In this document: in pieces, positions 29,230 to 38,113 of the stretch
Numbering within the stretch: position 1 is the first letter of the stretch
Layout: every line of letters begins with the position of its first letter
From: Erythrobacter sp.
GTDB lineage: Bacteria > Pseudomonadota > Alphaproteobacteria > Sphingomonadales > Sphingomonadaceae
DNA: 64,000 nucleotides
Direction: 5' to 3'
Assembly: GCA_024642565.1 (NCBI GenBank)
Contig: JAHEAV010000009.1
Location: 21,611 to 85,610 of the forward strand
The notes under the pieces: model-generated
The model's input: only the letters and a program-made list of their open reading frames with translations
Told to the model about the DNA's origin: nothing
Databases searched by the model: none
Position numbers and translations under genes: made by a program

Positions 29230-31203
29230 ATGAAAAAATCAATGGTCGCGCGCGCGCTTTTCGCCCCACTTTCACTTACCCTTGGCTTCATCGTTCCGCT
29301 GGCGGTGCAGGCACAAGCACCTCGGTCGGCGCCGGTTACCGTGCCAATTTCGCCCGGCATTCAAGATGCGGTGGATACGCCGTGGCCGGGCGGCACAATC
29401 GCCCTCGACATTGATGCCACCGACATTACCCGCGGCGTGTTTCGCGTGGTGGAAACCATCCCGGTCGCAGCGGGCACCAGCACGCTGATCCTGCAATATC
29501 CGCAGTGGCTGCCGGGCAACCATGGGCCGCGCGGACCGCTGCCGCAGATCGCCGACATGCATTTCTTCGCCGACGGGCAGGAAATCCGGTGGACGCGGGA
29601 TCCGGTGGAAGTTTTCGCCTTCCATCTCGCCCTGCCGCAAGGGACACGGGAAGTGACCGCCCGCTTTGTCCACACGTCACCCCTCCAGACAAGCGAGGGA
29701 CGGATCGTGATGACCCGCGAAATGCTCAATCTCCAGTGGGAAAAGATGAGCCTCTACCCCGCCGGCCATTATGTGCGGCAAATCATGGTCAAGCCGGTGG
29801 TGACATTCCCGCAAGGCTGGGCCGTTTCCACTGCGCTGGACGGTCAGGCGCAAGACGGCAATCGGGTCACCTGGGATGTGGTGGATTACGAACAGCTGGT
29901 CGATTCACCGATCTTCGCCGGCAAATATGCGCGCAATTGGGATCTGGGCCACGGCGTGTCGATGAATGTTGTGGCAGACAAGCCCGAACTGCTCGACGCC
30001 AAGCCGGAGAATATGGCGCGCTATAACACGCTGGTGGACGAGGCACTGGCCACCTTTGGCGCCCGGCATTTCGATCGTTACACCTTCCTCCTCGCACTGA
30101 CCGACCGGATGGGCGGCATCGGGCTGGAACACCAGCGTTCGAGCGAGAACCAATACGAACCCAAGGCGCTGACCCAGTGGGACGAATACGACTGGGGTCG
30201 TAACGTCATTGCCCATGAATTCGTCCACAGCTGGGACGGCAAATATCGCCGCCCGGCCAAAATGTGGACGCCGGATTACCGCCAGCCAATGCAAGGCAAT
30301 CTCCTGTGGGTTTATGAAGGCCAGACCCAGTTCTGGGGCCTGGTTCTGGCAGCACGATCGGGAATCCAGACCAAGGAAACAATATTGGGTGCGCTGGCCG
30401 GTAGCGCCGGGCTCTACAGCGAACTTCCCGGTCGGGAATGGCGCTCTGTCGAAGATACCACGCATGATCCAATCTTCGGAGCACGGCGACCCAAACCCTT
30501 TGCCTCGCTCTCCCGCGGGGAAGACTATTACAATGAAGGTGCATTGGTCTGGCTGGAAGCAGACCAGATCATCCGGGCCGGGACGGGGGGCAAAAAGGGC
30601 CTGGACGATTTCGCCAAGGCATTCTTCGGTGTGCGCGATGGCGATATCGGGCAGCTGACCTATGATTTCGCCGATGTGGTCGGAACGCTTAATTCCATTT
30701 ACCCGTATGATTGGGCCAATTTTCTCGAAACCCGCATCGAGACACCCGGCCAGCCGGCGCCACTCGGCGGTGTTGAACGGGCCGGATACCGGTTGGTCTG
30801 GAAGGATGCGCCCAACCCTTACGACAAGGCGCGAATGGGGTACACCAAGACGCTCAACCTGTATCATTCACTCGGCATCACCCTCAACAAGGATGGCGGC
30901 GTCACGTCGACTCGCTGGGACAGCCCGGCATTCGATGCCGGCATCGTCACCGACGCCAAGATCGTGGCGGTCAACGGAACTGCCTATGACCCGGATATTT
31001 TGAAAGCCGCGATTACCGCTGCCAAGGGTGCCGATGGGGTACCGGTCGAACTGCTGGTCAAGCGCGGTGACAGTTTCCAGACCATCGCCGTCAACTGGAC
31101 GGGCGGATTGCGGTGGCCGTGGCTGGAACCTGTCGGCAAGGGTGAACAAGCCCTCGACCGCCTTCTGGCTTCTCGAACAAAGTCAATTGGCCGAACGAAC
31201 TAG
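29230..31203 (+). CDS. M61 family metallopeptidase (glycyl aminopeptidase-like) with PDZ domain
   Basis: MKKSMVARALFAPLSLTLGFIVPLAVQAQ signal; HQRSSENQ; VIAHEFVHSWDGKYRRPA (HExxH); C-terminal PDZ-like DAGIVTDAKIVAVNG. Confidence 0.92.
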   Translation: MKKSMVARALFAPLSLTLGFIVPLAVQAQAPRSAPVTVPISPGIQDAVDTPWPGGTIALDIDATDITRGVFRVVETIPVAAGTSTLILQYPQWLPGNHGPRGPLPQIADMHFFADGQEIRWTRDPVEVFAFHLALPQGTREVTARFVHTSPLQTSEGRIVMTREMLNLQWEKMSLYPAGHYVRQIMVKPVVTFPQGWAVSTALDGQAQDGNRVTWDVVDYEQLVDSPIFAGKYARNWDLGHGVSMNVVADKPELLDAKPENMARYNTLVDEALATFGARHFDRYTFLLALTDRMGGIGLEHQRSSENQYEPKALTQWDEYDWGRNVIAHEFVHSWDGKYRRPAKMWTPDYRQPMQGNLLWVYEGQTQFWGLVLAARSGIQTKETILGALAGSAGLYSELPGREWRSVEDTTHDPIFGARRPKPFASLSRGEDYYNEGALVWLEADQIIRAGTGGKKGLDDFAKAFFGVRDGDIGQLTYDFADVVGTLNSIYPYDWANFLETRIETPGQPAPLGGVERAGYRLVWKDAPNPYDKARMGYTKTLNLYHSLGITLNKDGGVTSTRWDSPAFDAGIVTDAKIVAVNGTAYDPDILKAAITAAKGADGVPVELLVKRGDSFQTIAVNWTGGLRWPWLEPVGKGEQALDRLLASRTKSIGRTN

Positions 31204-31254
31204 GTTGGCAGAAGTCCTTGCTGCAATGCAACAAGGGGCTTAAGGGCGCTGCCC

Positions 31255-31788
31255 ATGCAGATCGACAAAATTCCCACCGGGGACAATCCGCCCGAAAGCC
31301 TCAATGTCGTCATAGAGGTGCCGACCGGCGGCGAACCCGTCAAATATGAATTCGACAAGGCATCAGGCGCACTGTTTGTTGACCGAATTTTGCACACGCC
31401 CATGCGTTATCCGGCCAATTACGGCTTCGTGCCGCATACACTGAGCCCGGATGGTGATCCGCTCGATGCACTGGTCATCGCCCGTTCGCCCTTTATCGCA
31501 GGCTGCGTGGTCCGTGCCCGCCCGATCGGCGTGCTTAATCTGGAAGATGAGCATGGCGGCGATGAAAAGCTGATCTGTGTGCCGGTCGATTCGACTTTCC
31601 CCTATTATTCGGATGTCGGCGAACGGCAGGATTTGCCATCAATCGTGCTGCAGCAGATCGAACATTTCTTCACCCATTACAAGGACCTGGAAGCCGAGAA
31701 ATGGGTTCGTGTCGGCAAGTGGGGCGATGCCGCCGAAGCGCGTCAAATCGTAATCGAAGCGATTGAACGCGCCAAGAATAAGGGCTGA
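31255..31788 (+). CDS. ppa: Inorganic diphosphatase
   Basis: MQIDKIPTGDNPPESLNVVIEVPTGGEPVKYEFDKASGALFVDRIL..MRYPANYGFVPHTLSPDGDPLDALV. Confidence 0.96.
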   Translation: MQIDKIPTGDNPPESLNVVIEVPTGGEPVKYEFDKASGALFVDRILHTPMRYPANYGFVPHTLSPDGDPLDALVIARSPFIAGCVVRARPIGVLNLEDEHGGDEKLICVPVDSTFPYYSDVGERQDLPSIVLQQIEHFFTHYKDLEAEKWVRVGKWGDAAEARQIVIEAIERAKNKG

Positions 31789-31790
31789 AC

Positions 31791-33134
31791 TTACCCACCT
31801 GCCACGACCATCCCGTCGACCCGCAAAGTGGGCACATTGATCGCGCGGTGCATTTCCAGATCATCCGCTGCCTGCAACGCAGCCAACATCGTCAACAAAT
31901 TGCCGGCAATGGTGAATTCGGCCACCGGCCCGGCCACTTCACCATTCACGATGCGGAAGCCTGATGCACCGCGGCTGTAATCACCAGTCACGCCATTCAC
32001 CCCCTGGCCGGCAAGCTCTGTAACCAGCACGCCTTCGGAAATATCGGCGATCAGCTGTTTCGGTGTGGCAGATCCTGCTTCCATATGGACATTGCTGGCG
32101 GAAATGCCGGGCGCGCCGCTGCCGCCGCGTGCGGCATGGCCGCTGGGCGCAATGCCCAACTGCCGCGATGCCGCCATATTGGTCAGCCAGCCGGTGATCC
32201 GGCCCCCTTCGACCAGCACACGCGGCGCCGTTGGCAGGCCTTCCCCGTCAAAGGGGCGGGAACGCAGCCCGCGCGGGCGATGCGGATCTTCCAAAATCCG
32301 GATTCCCGGAGCCAGAATTTCCTGATCCAGCCGGTCCAGCAGAAAGCTTGATCGCCGCGCAATTGCTGCGCCGGACATTGCCCCCAGTAAATGGCCGACC
32401 AGCGATGCGCCCACACGCGGATCGAACACGACCGGCATTGACCCACTGACCATCCGCCCTGGATTAAGCCGGGCCACGGCCCTTTCACCGGCAAGCCGGC
32501 CAATTTGCGCAGGGGTGAGTAAATCGCCCAAGTGGCGCGCCGTGCGATAGGCATAATCGCGCTGCATGCTGCTGCCTTCGCCGGCAATCACGCTGGCGCT
32601 GATCGAGTGGCTGGTTGCGCCATAACCACCGGCGAAACCCTCGCTTGTGGCCAAGGCAGCAACCGAGCGGCCAAAACCGGCACTGCCGCCTTCGCTGTTG
32701 GTAATTCCGCTGACTTCGCGGGCCGCATCCTCGGCTTCTTCTGCCTGCAAGCGGAGCGTCTGCGGATCCGGCTCGCCGCTGTCTTCAAGATCGAGCATCG
32801 GCCACGGGCCATCAGCCAGCAAGGCCGACGGCGCGAGGCCGGAATAGGGGTCTTCAGGGGCAGCGCGCGCCATGTCCACGGCCCGCTGCGCCAGCTCGGC
32901 AAATCCGGCATCGGAAAAATCACTGGTGCTGACCGAGGCCGAACGTTGGCCGATAAACACTCTAAGGCCGATCTCTTCGCCTTCCGAGCGGTCGATATCT
33001 TCCAACTTGCCAAGCCTGACAGTGACGCTTTCCGAAGAACTGCCCACGGCCAGTGCGTCAGCCGCATTCGCCCCTTTGCCAAGCGCAAGCTCAATCATCC
33101 GGGCGCAGCGCGCCTGTGCTTCTTGCGGCGTAAT
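31791..33134 (-). CDS. pmbA: TldD/PmbA family metalloprotease
   Basis: MITPQEAQARCARMIELALGKGANAADALAV...GLRVFIGQRSASVSTSDFS...GVNGVTGDYSRGASGFRIVNGE. Confidence 0.9.
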   Translation of the reverse strand: MTPQEAQARCARMIELALGKGANAADALAVGSSSESVTVRLGKLEDIDRSEGEEIGLRVFIGQRSASVSTSDFSDAGFAELAQRAVDMARAAPEDPYSGLAPSALLADGPWPMLDLEDSGEPDPQTLRLQAEEAEDAAREVSGITNSEGGSAGFGRSVAALATSEGFAGGYGATSHSISASVIAGEGSSMQRDYAYRTARHLGDLLTPAQIGRLAGERAVARLNPGRMVSGSMPVVFDPRVGASLVGHLLGAMSGAAIARRSSFLLDRLDQEILAPGIRILEDPHRPRGLRSRPFDGEGLPTAPRVLVEGGRITGWLTNMAASRQLGIAPSGHAARGGSGAPGISASNVHMEAGSATPKQLIADISEGVLVTELAGQGVNGVTGDYSRGASGFRIVNGEVAGPVAEFTIAGNLLTMLAALQAADDLEMHRAINVPTLRVDGMVVAGG

Positions 33135-33223
33135 CATCTGTGGGGGAACACCTGGCGAATAGGAGAGCAAATCATGCCCATTGGCCTAAGCGTGGAAACG
33201 GCGCGCCGCAATGGCGCGCAATC

Positions 33224-33604
33224 CTAGATCACCGATGCGATGAACCGGAAAATGCCGGTGAAGGCGAATGGCAAGCCAATGGCCAGACCCCACAACAGAA
33301 TCAGGTCGCGGCGAAAGGCCGGGGCGAGCGCCGGATCCGCCGCCGATTCGTTGCTGAGATTCACCCAGCGACGTTCAAAAGCGCGGCAGGCCGGAATTAT
33401 CCCGACCACTAGAATGACGAGCGCCAACAGGGACAGCGACTTCATCCCGGTGTCTTTCATCGCACCGACGGTCACAAATATATGGATTCCTGTATAAACC
33501 AGCAGGGCATAGGCGACATGGTTACTCATCCCCCGGCGCCAGTCGCGCGAGTCAGAACCGTCAGCCTGCTTCTGCCCAGCCGATCGATCCAGCGCCTTGC
33601 CCAT
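33224..33604 (-). CDS. Hypothetical membrane protein
   Basis: MGKALDRSAGQKQADGSDSRDWRRGMSNHVAYALLVYTGIHIFVTVGAM..; three predicted hydrophobic segments. Confidence 0.7.
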   Translation of the reverse strand: MGKALDRSAGQKQADGSDSRDWRRGMSNHVAYALLVYTGIHIFVTVGAMKDTGMKSLSLLALVILVVGIIPACRAFERRWVNLSNESAADPALAPAFRRDLILLWGLAIGLPFAFTGIFRFIASVI

Positions 33605-33790
33605 GACCCTATCTCCCCAATTCTCTCGCCCTGAAAGAGTATTCCATTCCTTTGCCTGACAGTCAAATACGGTAACCAAACTGTCACATTGCCCAATTCT
33701 GGTAATTTGCCGCCCGTACCATGCACAAAGCTTGCCAAAATTGATGCGTCAGGGGTTTTCTGGCTGCGTGGCGATGCTACATGGGAAGGA

Positions 33791-34606
33791 ATGAAGGATT
33801 CAAACAACAGCGAAGCCGCACTGGGCGTTGCCACTGCCGTCCGCGTTACGCCGGCATCGAAGAATGCCGTGGCCCCTATCCCGCAGGGCGGGCTGGAAGT
33901 GGTTTCGATCGCGAAGAGTTATGACAAGCGGGCCGTGCTGACCGATATCTCGCTTTCTGTGGGCAAAGGCGAAGTCCTCGGTTTGCTTGGCCCCAATGGT
34001 GCGGGCAAGACCACCTGCTTCTATTCGATCATGGGTCTGGTCCGCCCGGATTCCGGCCGTATCCTGATGGATGGGGAGGATGTGACCAAACTGCCAATGT
34101 ATCGCCGCGCCATTCTGGGTCTCGGCTACTTGCCGCAGGAAACCAGCATCTTTCGCGGGATGACGGTGGAACAGAATATCGATTGCGTGCTTGAGATGGT
34201 CGAACCGGACAAAGCGACCCGCGCGGTCGAGCTGGAACGGCTACTTGACGAATTCGGACTGACCCGGCTGCGCGCCTCCCCGGCCATGGCCCTGTCTGGC
34301 GGGGAGCGGCGGCGCTGCGAAATCGCCCGTGCGCTGGCTGCGAAACCTTCGATCATGCTGCTGGACGAACCCTTTGCCGGGATCGACCCTCTATCGATCA
34401 GCGATATTCGCGATCTGGTGATCGATCTGAAAGATCGCGGCATCGGTGTTTTGATCACCGATCATAACGTCCGCGAGACTCTCGATATCGTCGACCGCGC
34501 CTGCATTATCTATGGCGGGCAGGTCTTGTTTGCCGGCACCCCGCAGGATCTGGTTGCGGATGAAAATGTCCGGCGCCTCTATCTTGGCGAAGGGTTCACC
34601 TTATGA
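33791..34606 (+). CDS. lptB: LPS export ABC transporter ATP-binding protein
   Basis: GEVLGLLGPNGAGKTTCFYSIMGLVRPDSGRILMDGEDVTKLPMYRRAILGLGYLPQETSIFRGMTVEQNI; LSGGERRRCEIARALA. Confidence 0.94.
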   Translation: MKDSNNSEAALGVATAVRVTPASKNAVAPIPQGGLEVVSIAKSYDKRAVLTDISLSVGKGEVLGLLGPNGAGKTTCFYSIMGLVRPDSGRILMDGEDVTKLPMYRRAILGLGYLPQETSIFRGMTVEQNIDCVLEMVEPDKATRAVELERLLDEFGLTRLRASPAMALSGGERRRCEIARALAAKPSIMLLDEPFAGIDPLSISDIRDLVIDLKDRGIGVLITDHNVRETLDIVDRACIIYGGQVLFAGTPQDLVADENVRRLYLGEGFTL

Positions 34607-34650
34607 CCCATCCGGACCTTCCAGAGCCCGCGCCAGCCGGAAGCTGATTC

Positions 34651-36129
34651 ATGGCCCTTGGCCCTCGCCTGGACCTTCGCCAATCCCAATCGCTGGTGAT
34701 GACGCCGCAATTGCAGCAGGCAATCAAGCTGCTGGCGCTGTCCAACCTCGAAATCGAAGCCTTTATCGGAGAAGCCCTGGAGGCGAACCCGCTGCTCGAA
34801 GCCGGTGAAGTCACGCGCGACGCCGCAGGCAGCGAAGACATTGCCGACAGCCCGCGTGAAGAAGCCAGCGCGGATCTGCTTATGGCCGAAGGCCGGGGCG
34901 AAGATGACCGGCCGCTCGACATCGCAGTGGAAACGCTCGACCGGGACCGCGATACAGGTGACGGCGAATGGGGCAGCGGGGCCGCCATTGGCATGGGCGC
35001 GGAAGGGCCATCGATTGATGAGCGCGGCTGCGGCGCGATCAGCCTGGCGGATCATTTGCTCGAACAGATCGGCCCGGCCGCGCATGACGAGCGCGAGGCA
35101 GCGCTTGCCCGCTATCTGATCGGGCAGATCGACGATGCCGGCTATCTCACCATGTCGCCGCGAGAGGTGGCGCTGGAACTGGACTTGCCATTGGAGGAGG
35201 TCGAACGCGCACTGGGCGTCGTGCAATCGCTCGATCCCACCGGAGTGGGCGCGCGCGACCTGTCCGAATGCCTCGCGCTACAGGCGAAGGAGGCGGACCG
35301 TTACGATCCCTGCATGGCGCGGCTGATCGACAATCTCGATCTGATCGCCAAGGGTGCGTTCGAACAACTTCGCCGGATGTGCGATGTCGACGCTGAAGAT
35401 TTTGCGGACATGCTGGCCGAACTGCGCAGCTACGATCCGCGCCCCGGCCTGCAATTCGGAGGGGCAGAGGAAAGCCCGGTGGTGCCGGACATCCTGATTG
35501 CCGAGGCCGGTGATGGCGGCTGGTCCATTTCCCTCAACGAAGCGACCCTGCCCCGGCTGGTGGTCAATCGCAGCTATTATCTCGAACTGCGCGATGGCAG
35601 TGCCAACCGGGAATCGCGGGCCTGGCTGCAGGAAAAACTGGGCGATGCCAATTGGCTGATAAAGGCGCTGGACCAGCGCCAGAAAACCATCCTGAAAGTG
35701 GCGGCTGAAATCGTGAAGCAGCAAGACGGCTTCTTCCGGCAGGGCGTATCCGAACTGCGCCCTCTGACTTTGCGCAATGTCGCCGAAGCCATCGAAATGC
35801 ATGAAAGCACCGTCAGCCGGGTTACCAGCAACAAATATCTCAGTTGCAACCGCGGGACATTCGAGCTCAAATATTTCTTCATGAGCGGGGTTGGCGGCAC
35901 AGCCGATGGCGAAGGCGGTGCATCATCCGAAGCGGTCAAGGCGGCGATCAGGGCGCTGATCGATGCGGAGGACCCCAAGAAGATCCTGTCGGACGATACG
36001 CTGGTCGATCTGCTGAAGGAGAAGGGATTCGATCTCGCCCGCCGAACGGTTGCCAAATACCGCGAAGCGCAGGGTATCGGCAGCAGCGTACAACGGCGGC
36101 GGGCCAAGAAAATGGCCGGGATACGATAA
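34651..36129 (+). CDS. rpoN: RNA polymerase sigma-54 factor
   Basis: LDLRQSQSLVMTPQLQQAIKLLALSNLEIEAFI...; RRTVAKYREAQGIGSSVQRRR RpoN box. Confidence 0.96.
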   Translation: MALGPRLDLRQSQSLVMTPQLQQAIKLLALSNLEIEAFIGEALEANPLLEAGEVTRDAAGSEDIADSPREEASADLLMAEGRGEDDRPLDIAVETLDRDRDTGDGEWGSGAAIGMGAEGPSIDERGCGAISLADHLLEQIGPAAHDEREAALARYLIGQIDDAGYLTMSPREVALELDLPLEEVERALGVVQSLDPTGVGARDLSECLALQAKEADRYDPCMARLIDNLDLIAKGAFEQLRRMCDVDAEDFADMLAELRSYDPRPGLQFGGAEESPVVPDILIAEAGDGGWSISLNEATLPRLVVNRSYYLELRDGSANRESRAWLQEKLGDANWLIKALDQRQKTILKVAAEIVKQQDGFFRQGVSELRPLTLRNVAEAIEMHESTVSRVTSNKYLSCNRGTFELKYFFMSGVGGTADGEGGASSEAVKAAIRALIDAEDPKKILSDDTLVDLLKEKGFDLARRTVAKYREAQGIGSSVQRRRAKKMAGIR

Positions 36130-36297
36130 GAACATCAGCCCCCGCGGCACCCCGCGACTCGCAGGAAATCTGCGGTTTACGCAAAATTAACCTTTTCTGT
36201 TCAGAACTCGTGTGGTTAATGCAGGTCAATACCTCTTGCTGAGAGGTTACCGGCCATTGAACAGGCCGCAAGGTTTGGGGTTAAGGGGGACTTTCCC

Positions 36298-36993
36298 ATG
36301 CGTGTATTGCTGATTGAAGACGAGCCGACAACGGCCAAGGCCATCGAGCTGATGCTGACGACGGAAGGCTTTAACGTCTATTCGACCGACTTGGGCGAAG
36401 AAGGTCTGGATCTGGGCAAGCTGTATGATTACGACATCATCCTGCTCGACCTGAACCTGCCTGATATGCACGGATATGACGTGCTCAAGAAATTGCGGGT
36501 GGCAAAGGTTCAGACACCGGTCCTGATCCTGTCCGGCATCGCCGAGATGGACAGCAAGATCCGCAGCTTCGGCTTCGGGGCTGATGATTATGTCACCAAG
36601 CCGTTCCACCGCGAAGAACTGGTCGCCCGCATCCACGCCGTGGTGCGCCGTTCGAAGGGCCATAGCCAGTCGGTCATCCGTACCGGCAAACTGGCGGTGA
36701 ACCTGGATGCCAAGACCGTCGAAGTCGATGGTGCCCGCGTGCATCTGACCGGCAAGGAATATGCGATGCTCGAGCTGCTTTCGCTGCGCAAGGGCACTAC
36801 GCTGACCAAGGAAATGTTCCTCAACCACCTTTATGGCGGGATGGACGAACCTGAACTCAAGATCATCGATGTTTTCATCTGCAAACTGCGGAAAAAGCTT
36901 TCCCATGCCTGTGGCGGTGAAAATTACATCGAGACTGTTTGGGGCCGTGGTTATGTGCTACGGGATCCCGACGTGAAGGCGGAGGCTGCGTAA
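36298..36993 (+). CDS. ctrA: Cell cycle response regulator CtrA
   Basis: [67 protein letters not shown]...; OmpR-type output domain ending [17 protein letters not shown]. Confidence 0.95.
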   Translation: MRVLLIEDEPTTAKAIELMLTTEGFNVYSTDLGEEGLDLGKLYDYDIILLDLNLPDMHGYDVLKKLRVAKVQTPVLILSGIAEMDSKIRSFGFGADDYVTKPFHREELVARIHAVVRRSKGHSQSVIRTGKLAVNLDAKTVEVDGARVHLTGKEYAMLELLSLRKGTTLTKEMFLNHLYGGMDEPELKIIDVFICKLRKKLSHACGGENYIETVWGRGYVLRDPDVKAEAA

Positions 36994-37059
36994 GCCCTCC
37001 CCTTTGCCGCAAAATTTTTCCGGCGATTTTCTTCCCAAAGAGTGTCCTCGGATCAACTT

Positions 37060-37095
37060 ACCGCCCCTCAGCTCAGGCTTCGGGGCGGTTTTTTG
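37060..37095 (+). terminator. Rho-independent terminator downstream of ctrA
   Basis: ACCGCCCC-N14-GGGGCGGT followed by TTTTT. Confidence 0.8.
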
Positions 37096-37180
37096 TCAGG
37101 CCCCCGTCTCTGGCGGGGAAAGAAATATCTTCCGTCACTTCGCTTGAGGGAAAGCCGACAACCCACTAAGCGCAGCGCGC

Positions 37181-37882
37181 ATGACAGCCTATAAATCTGG
37201 TGACCCCACCACGCTCAACCGCCTCTATGGCCGCGCCGTTGGTAAACCACTGCGGGCCGGGCAACAGGAACTGGTCGACCGGCTCTTGCCGCAGATTTCC
37301 GTACCTGCCGAAGGTCCGATAGTGGCCGAGCGGTTGTTCGGCGATGAACGCCCCATGCATTTCGAGATCGGCTTCGGGTCTGGCGAACATATGGCGGACC
37401 GCGCCGATCTGTTGCCCAATCACGGCTTCATCGGGGCCGAACCCTTTCTCAACGGTGTTGCCGCCGCTCTGGTCCATATTCGCGATCGTGCCTTGCCCAA
37501 TATCCGTCTGCACCATGGGGATGCACTGGAAGTGCTGGCCCGCGTGCCGGACGCCTCCCTCAGTTTTGTTTATTTGCTCCACCCCGACCCCTGGCCGAAA
37601 GCGCGCCATGCAAAACGGCGGATGATGAACGACGGGCCGCTAGATCTGATCGCGGCCAAGTTGAAGCCTGGCGGCGAATTCCGCTTCGGTACCGACCATC
37701 CGGTTTACCTGCGCCATGCGCTGATGGTGATGCGGCGGCACTGGCACCAGTTTGAATGGCTGATCGAAGGCCCAAAGGATTTCCAGAACCGCCCCGGCGG
37801 CTGGGGCGAAACCCGTTATGAAAAGAAAGCCCGCAAGCAGGGCCACGAAGTCTGGTATTTCCGGTACCGGCGGCGCGGATAA
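37181..37882 (+). CDS. trmB: tRNA (guanosine(46)-N7)-methyltransferase
   Basis: MTAYKSGDPTTLNRLYGRAVGKPLRAGQQELVDRLLPQ...FEIGFGSGEHMADRA...NHGFIGAEPFLNGV..HPDPWPKARHAKRRMM. Confidence 0.94.
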   Translation: MTAYKSGDPTTLNRLYGRAVGKPLRAGQQELVDRLLPQISVPAEGPIVAERLFGDERPMHFEIGFGSGEHMADRADLLPNHGFIGAEPFLNGVAAALVHIRDRALPNIRLHHGDALEVLARVPDASLSFVYLLHPDPWPKARHAKRRMMNDGPLDLIAAKLKPGGEFRFGTDHPVYLRHALMVMRRHWHQFEWLIEGPKDFQNRPGGWGETRYEKKARKQGHEVWYFRYRRRG

Positions 37883-38113
37883 GCTTCGCAATCGCCGCGC
37901 CTGATTTCCTACTCGGCTGCAACGCGCTATCGCTGTGGCTGGCTCTTTCGCATTGTTGGCATCATGGCACGCTTTTCGCCGCACCCGCATGTGTGTCTTC
38001 CCGCATGTGCGGGGCCTGTAACTGGCGGAATTATGCGCTTTTCGGGTGGCGGACACATTTTGTAGGATGTGTCACTTCTGTCCGCCCTGCTCTGCGGCAC
38101 CGGTGGGCTGCGG

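Noticed and set aside
36183-36240. Possible CtrA autoregulatory sites upstream of ctrA (TTAACCTTTTCTGTT, TTAATGCAGGTCAAT)
   Set aside because: Each matches only one half-site of TTAA-N7-TTAA well; too weak to assert.
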